Source: Toxotes chatareus
Lineage: Eukaryota > Chordata > Actinopteri > Toxotidae
NCBI GenBank assembly: GCA_016801885.1
Contig: CM028902.1
Coordinates: 992,001-1,056,000 of the forward strand
Reading direction: 5' to 3'
DNA length: 64,000 nt
How positions within the stretch are numbered: the stretch's first letter is position 1; each line of letters opens with the position of its first letter. The notes beneath the pieces were generated by a model. The model was not told the origin of the DNA, did not search any database, and saw only the letters and a program-made list of their open reading frames with translations. This document shows, piece after piece, positions 11,301 to 23,300 of this stretch. The position numbers and the translations under genes are program-made.

Positions 11301-14300
11301 CAGGAACCTTTGGGTGCCAGTCGACCTCTGAGTCAACTGGTTTGATTCGGCAGATGATGATCTCCGTAGCCTGGTCGCACAGGGAGCGAAACCGCTCCGG
11401 CAGCTGAAGGATCTGATGGGATTTCACCTCCTTCTCCTTTCCCACATCGATAAACCGAACGGAGACGACGAAAAACAGGCGGTCGCCTCTGTCAGGGGCA
11501 GAGAGGATCCTCACCCTGCCGAGGAGCACACAGTTACCTTACAGGGATTTTCCTGTGGAGATCTAACTCAGACAGACCCATACTGATGCCAGTGAGTGAA
11601 ATAAGCTACAGTTTACAAATCAGTAAAATTCAAAGAGACCAGCCTGAACTATTTTTTAAGAAGCTAAAAACCATGACTATCAGGCTTTAAGTGTTCAGAC
11701 CTGTGGAAGACGTTGTCCTCCTCCACGGCGTATAAGCCTCCCTCCAACACCTCTCTGGCTGCTGGTCTCTTCTCAGTGTAGTAAGCAGCCATCTCAGATG
11801 CCAAGTCATCAAAACCAGTGTCGTCTTTCCTGACAATCTGACCATAGAAGACCGACGCTGTCTTGATGTAGAGAGGTACAACCTGAGACACAACACAGGT
11901 CCAAATGTACTGCGTTGTACTCATGGATCTGATGCAGCACCAGATGAAACTATGGTGGCTTCATTAAAAATATTCTGCTTATTACTTCAAAGAATGAGAT
12001 TTAAACTTTGAAACATCATGAGCAGAGCAAAAATCAAGCGTTTAAAGTTTATGTAAAATTAACAGATTCTTTAGTTGTTGATTTATTTGATAATGTCTGT
12101 TATTAAGTTCTGGAAAAGAGTGTGCAACAAAAAGCTGCAAACGCCCTCACTTCTATGACTCCAGAGGCAGGGAGCTCAGACTGATCCTGCTGAGAAATGA
12201 ACCTGTGACGGTCAGGACATGTACTACTGTCTCTGCAGAGGAGAACACACAGAATCACATGATGTGTATTTTATCATACTGGAATATTCCATGACCTCAG
12301 AAGGTGTAAATGTTTTGTTTTTTTTTATTTTCTCTTCTGATAAAGTCTGCAATGCTGGAGTTAAAAAAAAAGGGAAATAAAAAGGCAGAGTTTTTAGTCT
12401 TTGCAGATATTAGAGTAAAGGAGTAAGGCAGAAAAACACAGACGCTCACCACATGAGAAATCTAAAGAAATGTAGACCATTGAGCAGTTTATCATTTTTT
12501 GTAGAATTATAAAGCAGACCTGCAGACTCCAAAGCTCTTCAGGTAGCTGCAGAGAGGCCTGTCTGTCTTTTGGGCCTCCCGGGCCACAAGGATCCCCTCA
12601 GTGAAGGACAGTAGCTCAGGGGGCAGCGGGGCGTTGGTTCGTCTCAGGTAACGCAGAACGCCTATGACATGGCGGGTGTTTCTCTCTGAGATGAGCAGCA
12701 CTGACCTGGCGGTGTGAGGGCGGCTCTCTGTTTGAACCTGAGAGGAAACCTTGAAGGTGAAATGGCAGGTGAAGCGGCTGCTGCTGTGGACACTGAAACT
12801 GTGATTACATTGCTGCTTTCATCCTTTATCTATCCACTGAACCGACCCTGAGAATACAAATATGTTCTTACTCGTTCTGAGAGGTTTCTGAAGTTTTCCG
12901 ACATGCAGAAGACTCGGATGCCAAACAGTTTGGGAGAAGTGGGGAAATCGTAGTGGACAACACAAGTCGCATCTCTTATCCCAAAACACTTCAGACAGTT
13001 GTTGGTGGTCACTACAGGTCAAAGGACAAACAACAAAAACACACAGGGACAGCAGTGCTGTTAATGTTCAGGGGAGGAAATTCAGTGATCGGCTCCAAAT
13101 AGCTTTACTGATTATAGAGTTCTTCCTGGTACCAGTTTTCAGAAATACATTCACTTTACCCAGAATGACATGAGTGCCAGGGCCGACGTGTTCCCTCCAC
13201 TGCTGGATGACAGAGTCTATCTGGTGCACTAACTCCTCGTGGATCTTGAGGCAGAACGCTGATTTGTTGCTCACGGCCTGAAGATTAGAAAAAACACTGG
13301 TAATGCCTTTGCTCTTTCCACTGTCAGATGTCATCAATGCACGTAAAATGGTAATGATAGAGGAGTTTTCACACTTGCTAATAAGAGAGTGTCACTCTCT
13401 GGGATGTCTAACACTGGGCTGTATAACTGAAGTCTCACCTTCCACACATCCTCAACTTCCTGAACAGAGTTGGCTACGATCAGAGTCTTCTGGCCGATGT
13501 CTGGGTTTAAATCCAACACACCCATCAGTTCGGAGATCTTATTGCTTTCTAGAGTCATGAGGGTGACCTGTCGGAAGAGATCTCATTAATCCACACTACA
13601 ACTTCGCTGCCCAGTTTATGTGTTATCCCACAGTCTGTGTAGACAGCATCTAAAAGCACCATAGTATGGACAGTGTAAATGGCTATTTTGGTGAGTACCA
13701 TTAATTTCTTTGAGAATTTCTCAGCTTGGACAGAAATTATTTTACAGCTACATGTTTACAGATAAAATGCTAATCTTGATTATTTTGTCAAATGTTTTGA
13801 TATGCTAGGATCTAAAGAGCAAAACGTACAAAGCTTTAGTTATAAAGACTGACCTGCTGAATGTTACCATAGAGAGCAGCTTCCCCAGGGGTGGTAACAA
13901 CAATGCTGGGGTAGGGCATGTAATTGGTTAACAAACCCTCCATGTGATTGGTCCATCGCTTCGCCACAGCAATGATCTGCTGAGGACAGGAGGCGTTCTC
14001 CTTACTGGAGGTCACCTTCTGGAAATGCTGCAGGATGGTTGCCATCTAACAAGAGAGACTTCATGTTTTAAGAAATTCTTAGGAACGTGTTCCTTAGATT
14101 TTGTAAGAGCGAAAAGTTTTCATGAGACTGTAGCAGGTTCATGAAATTCATAAAACTTTAACTGAAGGTTTAAGAGAATTACGGTGCTAAAAAACTGTAG
14201 CTCAGTAGCTGATGAGTGGAAAAGATCACTGACTGTTCACCTCGTCTGGAGCCACAGTAAAGAGCTGGTCGGCCCCATCCAGCACCAGGTGGTACAGACG

Positions 14301-17300
14301 CAGGAACATGAAGCAGCGGCAGGACAGCAGACGGACCAGACTGAAGGGAGTGGTCACTAACAGCAGGCCTGATTAAAAACAAACAACAAAATTCTAAATT
14401 GTAAACAACTGCATTTGGAAAATTTCAAAAATAACCTCACAGATGTGGAGTCATTAGCTAAGATGACTAAGATGACTGCCATTGTGTTTTGCTCACAGTT
14501 TTTTGGGATCCTGACGGCCTTGGCCTCATCCTTCTTGACACCCAGCAGGACAATGGCCGGTTGGAGGGTCTGGGTGATCTTGAGCTCCTCCAGCAGGTCA
14601 TACACCCCCTGGGCCTTCTCCCAGCCTGGACACAGCAGCACTGCTATGGGCTGGATGCAAACACATCAACATAGAGAGTACGGAGTCAAAACTTTGAACA
14701 TCCTACAATAACTAAATGATGGACAGGATGGTCAGTCAAATGATTGTGCTGTACAAAGGAATGTGTGGTAGAAGGTAGCAGCCCAGGGATGAAATAAAAA
14801 ATTTCACTCAGAAAACACCTCCCTGACTGGTGCTGATGTACTCACCCCTGTGCTGGAGGTGAGGGAGCAGTAGATGGAGTTGAGCAGGATGTGGGTGAGG
14901 AGTGGAGTCAGGTAGCTGAGCGGCTGGTCAGCATGGTGGGAGATGATGACGGTGTTGCATCCACGAGCCACAGCTGGCCAGCTGTAGCGGTCAGCTGGAG
15001 ACAGAGTGCTGTGCCGCTTCCTCCACAGCACCTGGAGACAGATTGATCACTCAGTGAAAACTAAGGGGGAGTTTATACACATGGTTTCAGCGCAAATAAA
15101 CACTTCCCCCTGACAGAAAGTGTCCACAACAGAGTAATACCCCCAGTCTATTTTGCCTTGCTTCCATAAGTCCTTGCTGATCATCAGCATTTTGTGTCAG
15201 TATGTCATCGGACAGTCACCGATGGATCTGCAGCCAGCCTAACATCTCACTCACTGCTGCCAGGACATCCAGCTTCCAAAGGACGTCCAGGGCAACCTCT
15301 GACACCTGAACAATAGCAGCCTCCAGCTGCAGTTTAGAGGGAAATCCTCTGAACTGTGGTGGCAGCTGTGGTTGGTAATGGCATCTTCTTTCCATTGTCG
15401 ACAAACATCGTCAAACAACCGCTGGTAGTGTCTATGTCGTTCTTGCCAAATGTTCCTGGTCTGGTGGTGGATCAATAAAACACCTGAATAAACCTGCACC
15501 TACAAATATATGTATTCTATATATAGAAAACATAGTTTGACAGACGACAGCGTACTCCACCCCACCCATTTACTGTGACACCTTCTTTCACATCTCAAGA
15601 TTGCTTAAAATCTACAATCAGTTTTTCTTTTCTTTCTTTTTTTTCAAGCTTTTTCTCATTTCCTGGGCTAAACAGCCACAAACAAAACTCAGAGCACATT
15701 CTAGTTTACCCGGCGGAGAGCATCAGTGATGGGGGCATCATCCAGGCTGGTGCAAGGCTCAACTGGGAGTGCAGAGTGTACCAGAATTCCATTCTTTCTG
15801 GGATCACTGGGAACAACCTGTGGACAGTCAGGAGACAGGACACAAACAGTGAATATATTCAAGACATTTATTTACAGGCAACCAACATGACAGATAAAGA
15901 GAGGTCTCCTTCAGCGCAATTGATTCCATCAATCCAGCAGTTTTCAGATTGCCACCACAACAGGAACGACCAACCTTCAGGCCACAGATGTGAGCAGCAA
16001 CCTCTGCAAACCGACAAACCTACCACATCATCTACAGCAGCTGGATCACAGTTCTGAAGCCCTGGGTTCAACCACTCCAAAAGCCTGTGACCAGACATAA
16101 CAGTCGGAGCTGAAAAATATGCACTACATTTTAAGTGTTTTTACCCTCTAAGATTCAGCTTTTTTACAATAAAATTCAAAGAAATATGGCCTTGGACACT
16201 AGTCAACTTTTTTTTTTTTTTTTTTTTTAAACTTATTGATTTATTTAACTACAAGCAATCACACTACATCATCAATAGAATTTGATTTGGAATAGCTTTC
16301 AACTATAAACTTTCAGGTTGAGATTTGCAGTCAGGAGCCCCCAGGGGGAAACACTCAGCGTGTTTGATTGTGAATCCTTCCTCTCTGAGCTGCAGCTCAC
16401 CGTGAACAGGCCCAGTCCTCCTTACTCTTCTGTGTCTTCTCCGCCTCTGCCGGTCCTGAGTCTACTGATCCACTGGAGCTGCTGAAAGACGGAAGCAGAT
16501 TTACTGTACATGGTGTTTCCCTCGGTCTGATATTCAACCTGACTGCTCCACTCTTTCAACTGCCGAACACTGTAGACAAAGACTGCAGTTACTGAGGATG
16601 GCTGATCGGTCAACTAACTAATGCTGAAATGTGAAGTGAGAAAGTATCGATCCATCTCATGGCAGCCTCCTCACCTCATACAGAGCATGTCCATGACTGG
16701 TGTTACAGGCTCACTGCTGTGTAAAAGGGTTGAACTGTGTAACAAAACAAACGAGGGAAATATTTTACAAACAATTACACAAACGTACCACAGCAGTTAA
16801 GTTTAGCAGTTTAGGCTTGCAAACTCAAGTGGTATGAAAGAGGTGACAGTTGTGAAACTTAAGTATTTTTTAAATCATAGTACGGCAATTTAATAAGTAC
16901 GTGACAACTTGTCAAATGAATAGTCTGTTAACAGAATTTTTGAAGACTTGTCGGTAGCGTACGCTTCCTGTCCTGTGCAGGCGCTGGAGGCTGCAGTCAC
17001 CTCTTCAGGTCGACAGTCATTCAGTTCTTCATGCTCACTGACCTGGAAGAAAAACAAACCAAACTTTTGGCTTTTGGTTTCAGATGATCAGACTGCTGTA
17101 CAGTTTCTTGCCTTAGAGCCATCGAGCTTTACAGGTGTGTAAAACATTAGTTTTGCTTTGTTTCACAGAGATTTATGGCCCATTTGCTAATGTTTGTTTT
17201 AGCTAATTCCAATTCTTAGTTAGCAAGCAGGTACCTGTGCCACATCTGTGTAACTTACTCAGAGACATTGATATTAATCTCTAGCCTGCCAAGATCTGGT

Positions 17301-20300
17301 GTTGGTGTGATGTTAGCTATAGTAGCTGGAGACTTCTATCGCTGTCTGTAACTGGTCTGCTGGCTCTGGGAAAAAAAATCTCATCCTCTCTGCATGTTAG
17401 CGTTGATGCAGTGTTTATGTGCATGTCGTTTGTTTGGCATTTCATATTATGATGTTTTTTATGCTTAAGCTGTGAGGTGTCTTGGCCTCGGAACTGCACG
17501 TCCATGAGTTCAAATATCAGTCAGGATGCTCACCATTTCTTTAGCAAAGAAATTTTGTGAGCAGAAAAAGAGGACAAATAAATCAAAAACAACAGGTCTC
17601 CAGGAGAAGAGAAAATCTGTAAATGTACTTACAGTACATGCCATTTGCTGGTAGCTGCTGCCAGGATTCATAAACTTCAGGAACCTGTAGGACAGGATGT
17701 GTCTCTTAGTATGTACCAGTCAGATAAGAGGGTGTACAATCTGCTGTTGGTTTCAGCCTATGAGATGCGAGGTACTGTATGTGACAGTTCAGCTCTCACT
17801 TGAACAGACTGAGGTTTCTGGTCAGAGCTGCAGCCAGAGAGGAGTCTGTGTCCTCTGATGAGTCACTGAAACAACATGGGAGCAGGTCAGTGGCCTAACT
17901 CGCCCTCACCTGCATCTTTGTTCAACAGTAAACTGCTGAACTGAACCAAATGTGTGCTCACCTCTCTGCAGTGCCATTCTTTGATTGGCTGCCCGGACTC
18001 AGTGGTTCTGTAACATGTGACCTGCTGTGTCCCTCAGAGGTCTTCAGCTCATGCTGCTGACTCTGAAACAGCAGAGAGGTCAGAGGTCAGGGTGCGTGGA
18101 TATTTACTGCAGTACTGACAGCAACATAGCGGGCAGAGCTGCTGACCTGAGGCAGAGAGGGTGCCATCATCCAATTACCTGCTCCAGCTGCAGCTGAGGG
18201 TTAAACCAGATTAGGGTCAGTGTTGATACACAGATTCAAACATTTATTTCACTTTTTATTAAAATTAAAGATTAGACACACGAAGAATTGGCTGAAAACA
18301 AGCATCAGTTCAAGATTACAGATCACTGACGTGAATCTGAGCAGACCGTGGCTGATATTTCTGCGAGGGACCAAAATATAGCTTTTAACAGCCGCCTTTC
18401 AAATCTACAGGGACTGCTGTACTAAAAAGAATCAGATTATAATTCAAGCTTCAGCGTGACAACGGTCTGCATGCAGCCCAAAATTTATTACCGCAGACAC
18501 TGACACCCAGTGTAGTATAAACTCATGCGGTCCATCCTGCTGTCCTGAGTGTGTCAGAGCCCAAACATGTTGTTTACCAGGAGGTGGTTTGGTTTGTGCT
18601 GTCGGTTTTTTTGAAGTCGTGGAGACAGCCTGGCTTAAGATGATGGAGGGCAACATGACGGGATATTGGTCAACCTCATCCAGCCCACTACTTTCAGCTG
18701 ACTCACTGCTGTAATATGCAAAGCTCTTGGCCACCAGATCGTCGTTCACACAGATCTGGGAAAAAGAAAAAAAAAAAAACAATCAATGAAATTCAAGTGA
18801 TGTGTTCCTCTGAGCACAAAAATACAAGATCTGGTAACTAATTACACAAGTTGCACAAGAAAATATAAGTAAAGACTTACACCACATACAATAACCATAA
18901 AATATGAGCAAGAAACAAGAGGATGGCCAAATAAAGTGAATGACACCAACTATAAGCAGATAATTAAAGCTGATCTTATGTATGATGTATCATACATTCG
19001 TGCATTACTCTGTATTAAAGTGTTTAACAATCTTCTGAATCAGCTGTATCCAACACTGAGGGGGTCAGAGTTCACCTTGATGTTCCTGATGCTTACGTAG
19101 AGCTCAATGGAAGTGGAGTCTGACTCGGATCCAAGCAACACAGCCTCTGTCCAAGTTGATTCTTTAATTTCAAAGGAAACAAACTCTGAAAGTGACTCCT
19201 CAAGACGTAAATATGTTTCAACATCATTCTCAACGCACAAGTGTTTAAGGCACATCAAATGTTCTTTTAACATGTAAAGTCTCTGAAATATATAAATAAG
19301 TGAAACAAACACCACAGCTGTTGTTCTTCTATCTGCCATACTGCTCACCTTGTAGCAGGTTGCACAGGTAGAGAATAGCTGAGCTGTCCCACTGAGTGGA
19401 CGGACTGCAGAGGAGAAGAATAACACGTCAAGATGGAAGTTACTTTAATGCACAAATACAGATAAAAGTTCACAACATAGACACAAAACTGGTGAAGGAG
19501 AAAAAGATCTGAAAAGCAGGGAAACTTGTGGTTTCCAGAACTTTTGAACCGCTTCAGATTTTCTTTTTTTTTCTGTAAACAAAAAAGTGCTTCACAGATT
19601 CATCAACAGTTCAGTTGTAGGCAGTGAACCTGTCTTACACAAGCGCTGCCTTCTCCTCGTGAACAGACACTCGCAGGGTTGTTGGTCTGATTCTTGCCAG
19701 ATGGAACCTTCTTGCCCAAAAAGGCAGCTGGAGGAAGTTCTCTACAGCAACTCGGATCCTTGTCAGACCGAGATGACAGCACAAAAGTCAAATACCAAGC
19801 ACCACAGACGCACAATCACACACACACACAGACAGACATACAACATCTCCTTGGTATGCAAGCTCTTTAACATGATCTTGGTTTTATTGCCTCCAGGCCT
19901 AAAATAATATCCTAATATCTTAATCTCATGCCTTGATAAAAAGTTCTAGTAAACACTGCTGTCTAAAGTTAAATCATTCTTCTGTTTTTACATTTGGGCA
20001 ATTAAAATAAAATGACGATGGTCCAGCGTTGAGGAAGACTGGTGTTCAAGTCTTACTGGTCTGAGGTGACGATGAGCCGCTCTGCGTGGTCAACCAGGAG
20101 GCAGCGAACCTTACAGGACACAGAGTCCATGATGACAGACTCCACCACCGCTCGACACCACGACTTCGTCACTGTCCAGTACACCACACACACCTGAGAG
20201 GAAATAAGGTAATGCACATCCAATCCACCTCCGGTCCAATTAAGGCCACAGGAAGGTGTTGTCTACCTGGAACAGTATGGGTGAAGACAGACTGAAGTTG

Positions 20301-23300
20301 TCCAGATGTGCGTTACCTGTCCCTCCACGAACAACGTGGGCTTCAGCTTGCACAGGTCCTGTGTAACGTCATGGTAGAAGAGGTTCATCTGAGCCATCAG
20401 GTTGTCGTACTGTTCTGTCGTTTCTGTGTCGCTGCCCAGATTGACTCGAGCCCAGATGCAGGATGGGTTCTCAACCTGCAGAGGCCAGAAGAACCGAGTC
20501 CAGTGTTACATACACTCAATTTTCACGTGATTTCCAGTCCAACAACTTTGTTATTTCAGAAACCATGGAATGTTGTGATTACAGTTGGAGACAAAAGTAT
20601 TAGCACCCCTGTCAGTTTGACATGTTTTGCATAAAGCAAGAGTTTACTGCAATTTTTTATTGAAGCAAACTAAATGAACATTTCAAAACAATGGTGTGAT
20701 CAACAAATAACAAGAAATTATTTTGCAGTCTGACAGAAATTTTACAAAAACATAATTGGTTGGTGACAAATGTATTGGCACCTTTTATATTTTGTTAACT
20801 TTTCAAGACTGAATCATGCAGACAGGTGTGGAAGGGTCGTTAAGTGTTGAAACACCTGTCGCTAGTTGTTACATGGCTTTACCCACAGATAAAAAGGGGG
20901 ACAGCCAAGTTTTATTCAACTTGCACTTGCCCACTAGCCAAAATTCATGGTGAAGTCTAAAGAAGTCAGATTGCAAGTTAGAAAGTGCATTGTAACTGAC
21001 CACCAGAAAGGGAACAGCTACAAGAAAATTGCAGAAAGGTTCCAAATGCCTAAGTCAACAGTGAGAGGAATTATCAAGAAGTTCAACCTGACTGCTACAG
21101 TTGAAAACAGGACTAGATGTGGGCGTCCAAGAAAGACTGAGAACAGAAGTGCTAGAAAAGTTGTGCGAGAGGTCAAAAAGAACCCTGGACTTACAGCCAA
21201 GGACATCAGGAAAAACTTGGAAACATCTGGAACATTTGTACACACAAGAACTGTACAGAGAACACTCAGCAGAAATGGGTACAGAGGATGTCGACCCAGC
21301 CTTACCTGAGAGCTGTCCACAAGAAGATGCGACTGGAGTATGCTAAGAAGTATGTAAGTGAATCTGACAGCTTCTTCTCAAAAGTACTGTGGTCAGACGA
21401 GTCAAAAATAGAGTTGTTCCGAATTAATGGCCCTCACTATCTACTGTTTGGACAGAGCCAGGACAAGCCTTGGAAGAAAAGCATCTGGTGCCTACCATAA
21501 AGCACAACGGCGGCTCCATCATGGCTTGGGGATGCTTCAGTAGTGCAGGCACACGGAGTCTTCATATCATAGAAGGAAAGATGGATGTATCAAGAAATAC
21601 TTTGTGATCTAATGCTCCCATCAGCAAGGCAGCTACTGGGTCGACATTTCTACTTTGAGCATGACAACAATCCGAAAGCACACAGCAAAATCAACAACAG
21701 AATTTTTGAAGGAAAAGAAGATTTCTGTTCTACAGTGGCCATCCCAGTCCCCAGATCTCAACCCCATTGACATGTTATGGGCAGATCTGAAAGTTGCAGT
21801 TGCTTCAAGAAAGCCTTCCAGTCTGACTGAACTGAAGATCATCTGTCAGCAAGAATGGGCCAAAATACCTGTGCAGGGGTGTCAGCAGTTGGTATCAAGC
21901 TACAAGAACAGATTACAAGCAGTTGTAAAGGCCAAAGGCGGACATACAAAATACTAACTTGGAAGTGCCAACACTTTTGTCACCAACCAATTATGGTTTT
22001 TGTAAAAAAAAAACATCAGTTTTGAAATGTTCATTTAGTTTGCTTCAATAAAAAATTGCATTAAACCCTTGCTTTAAGCAAAATATGTCAAACTGACAGG
22101 GGTGCCAATACTTTTGTCTCCAACTGTATCTGTTCATAATAGGGATGTAAACGGTTAATCGACTATCGATTGTCGATAAGAATTTAATCGATTAATTAAA
22201 TTCATTGTCGGTAATTTAACATTGTAATCCAAGGCCGTTTTCCACAGGACGTACTTGAACTTTACACGAGATTCTCGGGGGTTGAGTGGAGTGTGGGAGC
22301 ATTTCAAATTAATTAATGATGATAAAGACATACAGCTGATAATTTAGCTGACAAACTCAACCAGGTTGTGGAGTCATGGGGACTCACCGGGCGTGTAATC
22401 GCCTGTGTGCATGACAACGCTCGTAACATTGTCTCAGCAAACAACCCCGCACGAGTCAGTTGGAAATCAGTTCCGTGCTTTGCACATACTTTAAATCTGG
22501 CCGTCAACGACGGATTCGCTGCTGCTGGTGTCGACCGAGTAATTGCAGCTGCTGGCAGGTTGGTGAAACACTTCAACCACAGCACACCAGCAACGAAAGC
22601 GCTAGAAGCAAAACAAAAACAAATGCAGGTACCAGCTCATTGGCTCATTCAGTCCTGTAAAACCAGGTGGAACTCTGTATATGAAATGTTTAGCAGACTC
22701 GTAGAACAGCGATGGGCCGTGTATATCTTCATTTGACTGTTCTAAGGGACGCCCTCTAATTTTACTGTCACCTTCCTCAGGGATGATTTAAGTTGTGTTC
22801 AGTTCTAATTTGAAGTTTCTAGGGCTAGTAATCTTACTGTTACCTTTCTCAGACCAATGGGGATTATAAATCCTGCTGCTAATGTTTCAAATTTTTCATA
22901 TAAGTAGTTTACCAGATTATTATATATAGGCTTAATATTGTGTAGGCTAAGCCTACCCATATTGTTTAGATTTCTATTTAAAATTTATTTTATGTTGCTT
23001 AATGTTTCACGTGCAACAGCTTGAGCCAGTGCACAACTGTTTTTTATGTATTTTAATTTTCTGTGCATAATTTTATTTTGTTAAACTGCATAAATGCCAT
23101 TGTCTGTACCGTATCCCAACTGGTACAATAAAACATCAGTTGAGCAATATAACATGCATTTTTATTCAGTATATTTTGCTTTCTATGTTAAAGACACTAT
23201 TGATACCATGAGAAATTTACATTCTCAAGAAAAAAGCCGCTTATCAGTTAATCGTTAATCGATCGATAAGGTCAATCAACTAATGATTAATGAATTAATC

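Noticed and set aside
15575..16057. 160-codon plus-strand frame
   Set aside because: Overlaps a TDRD12 exon and introns antisense, low-complexity Ser/Phe start, no splice context or family.
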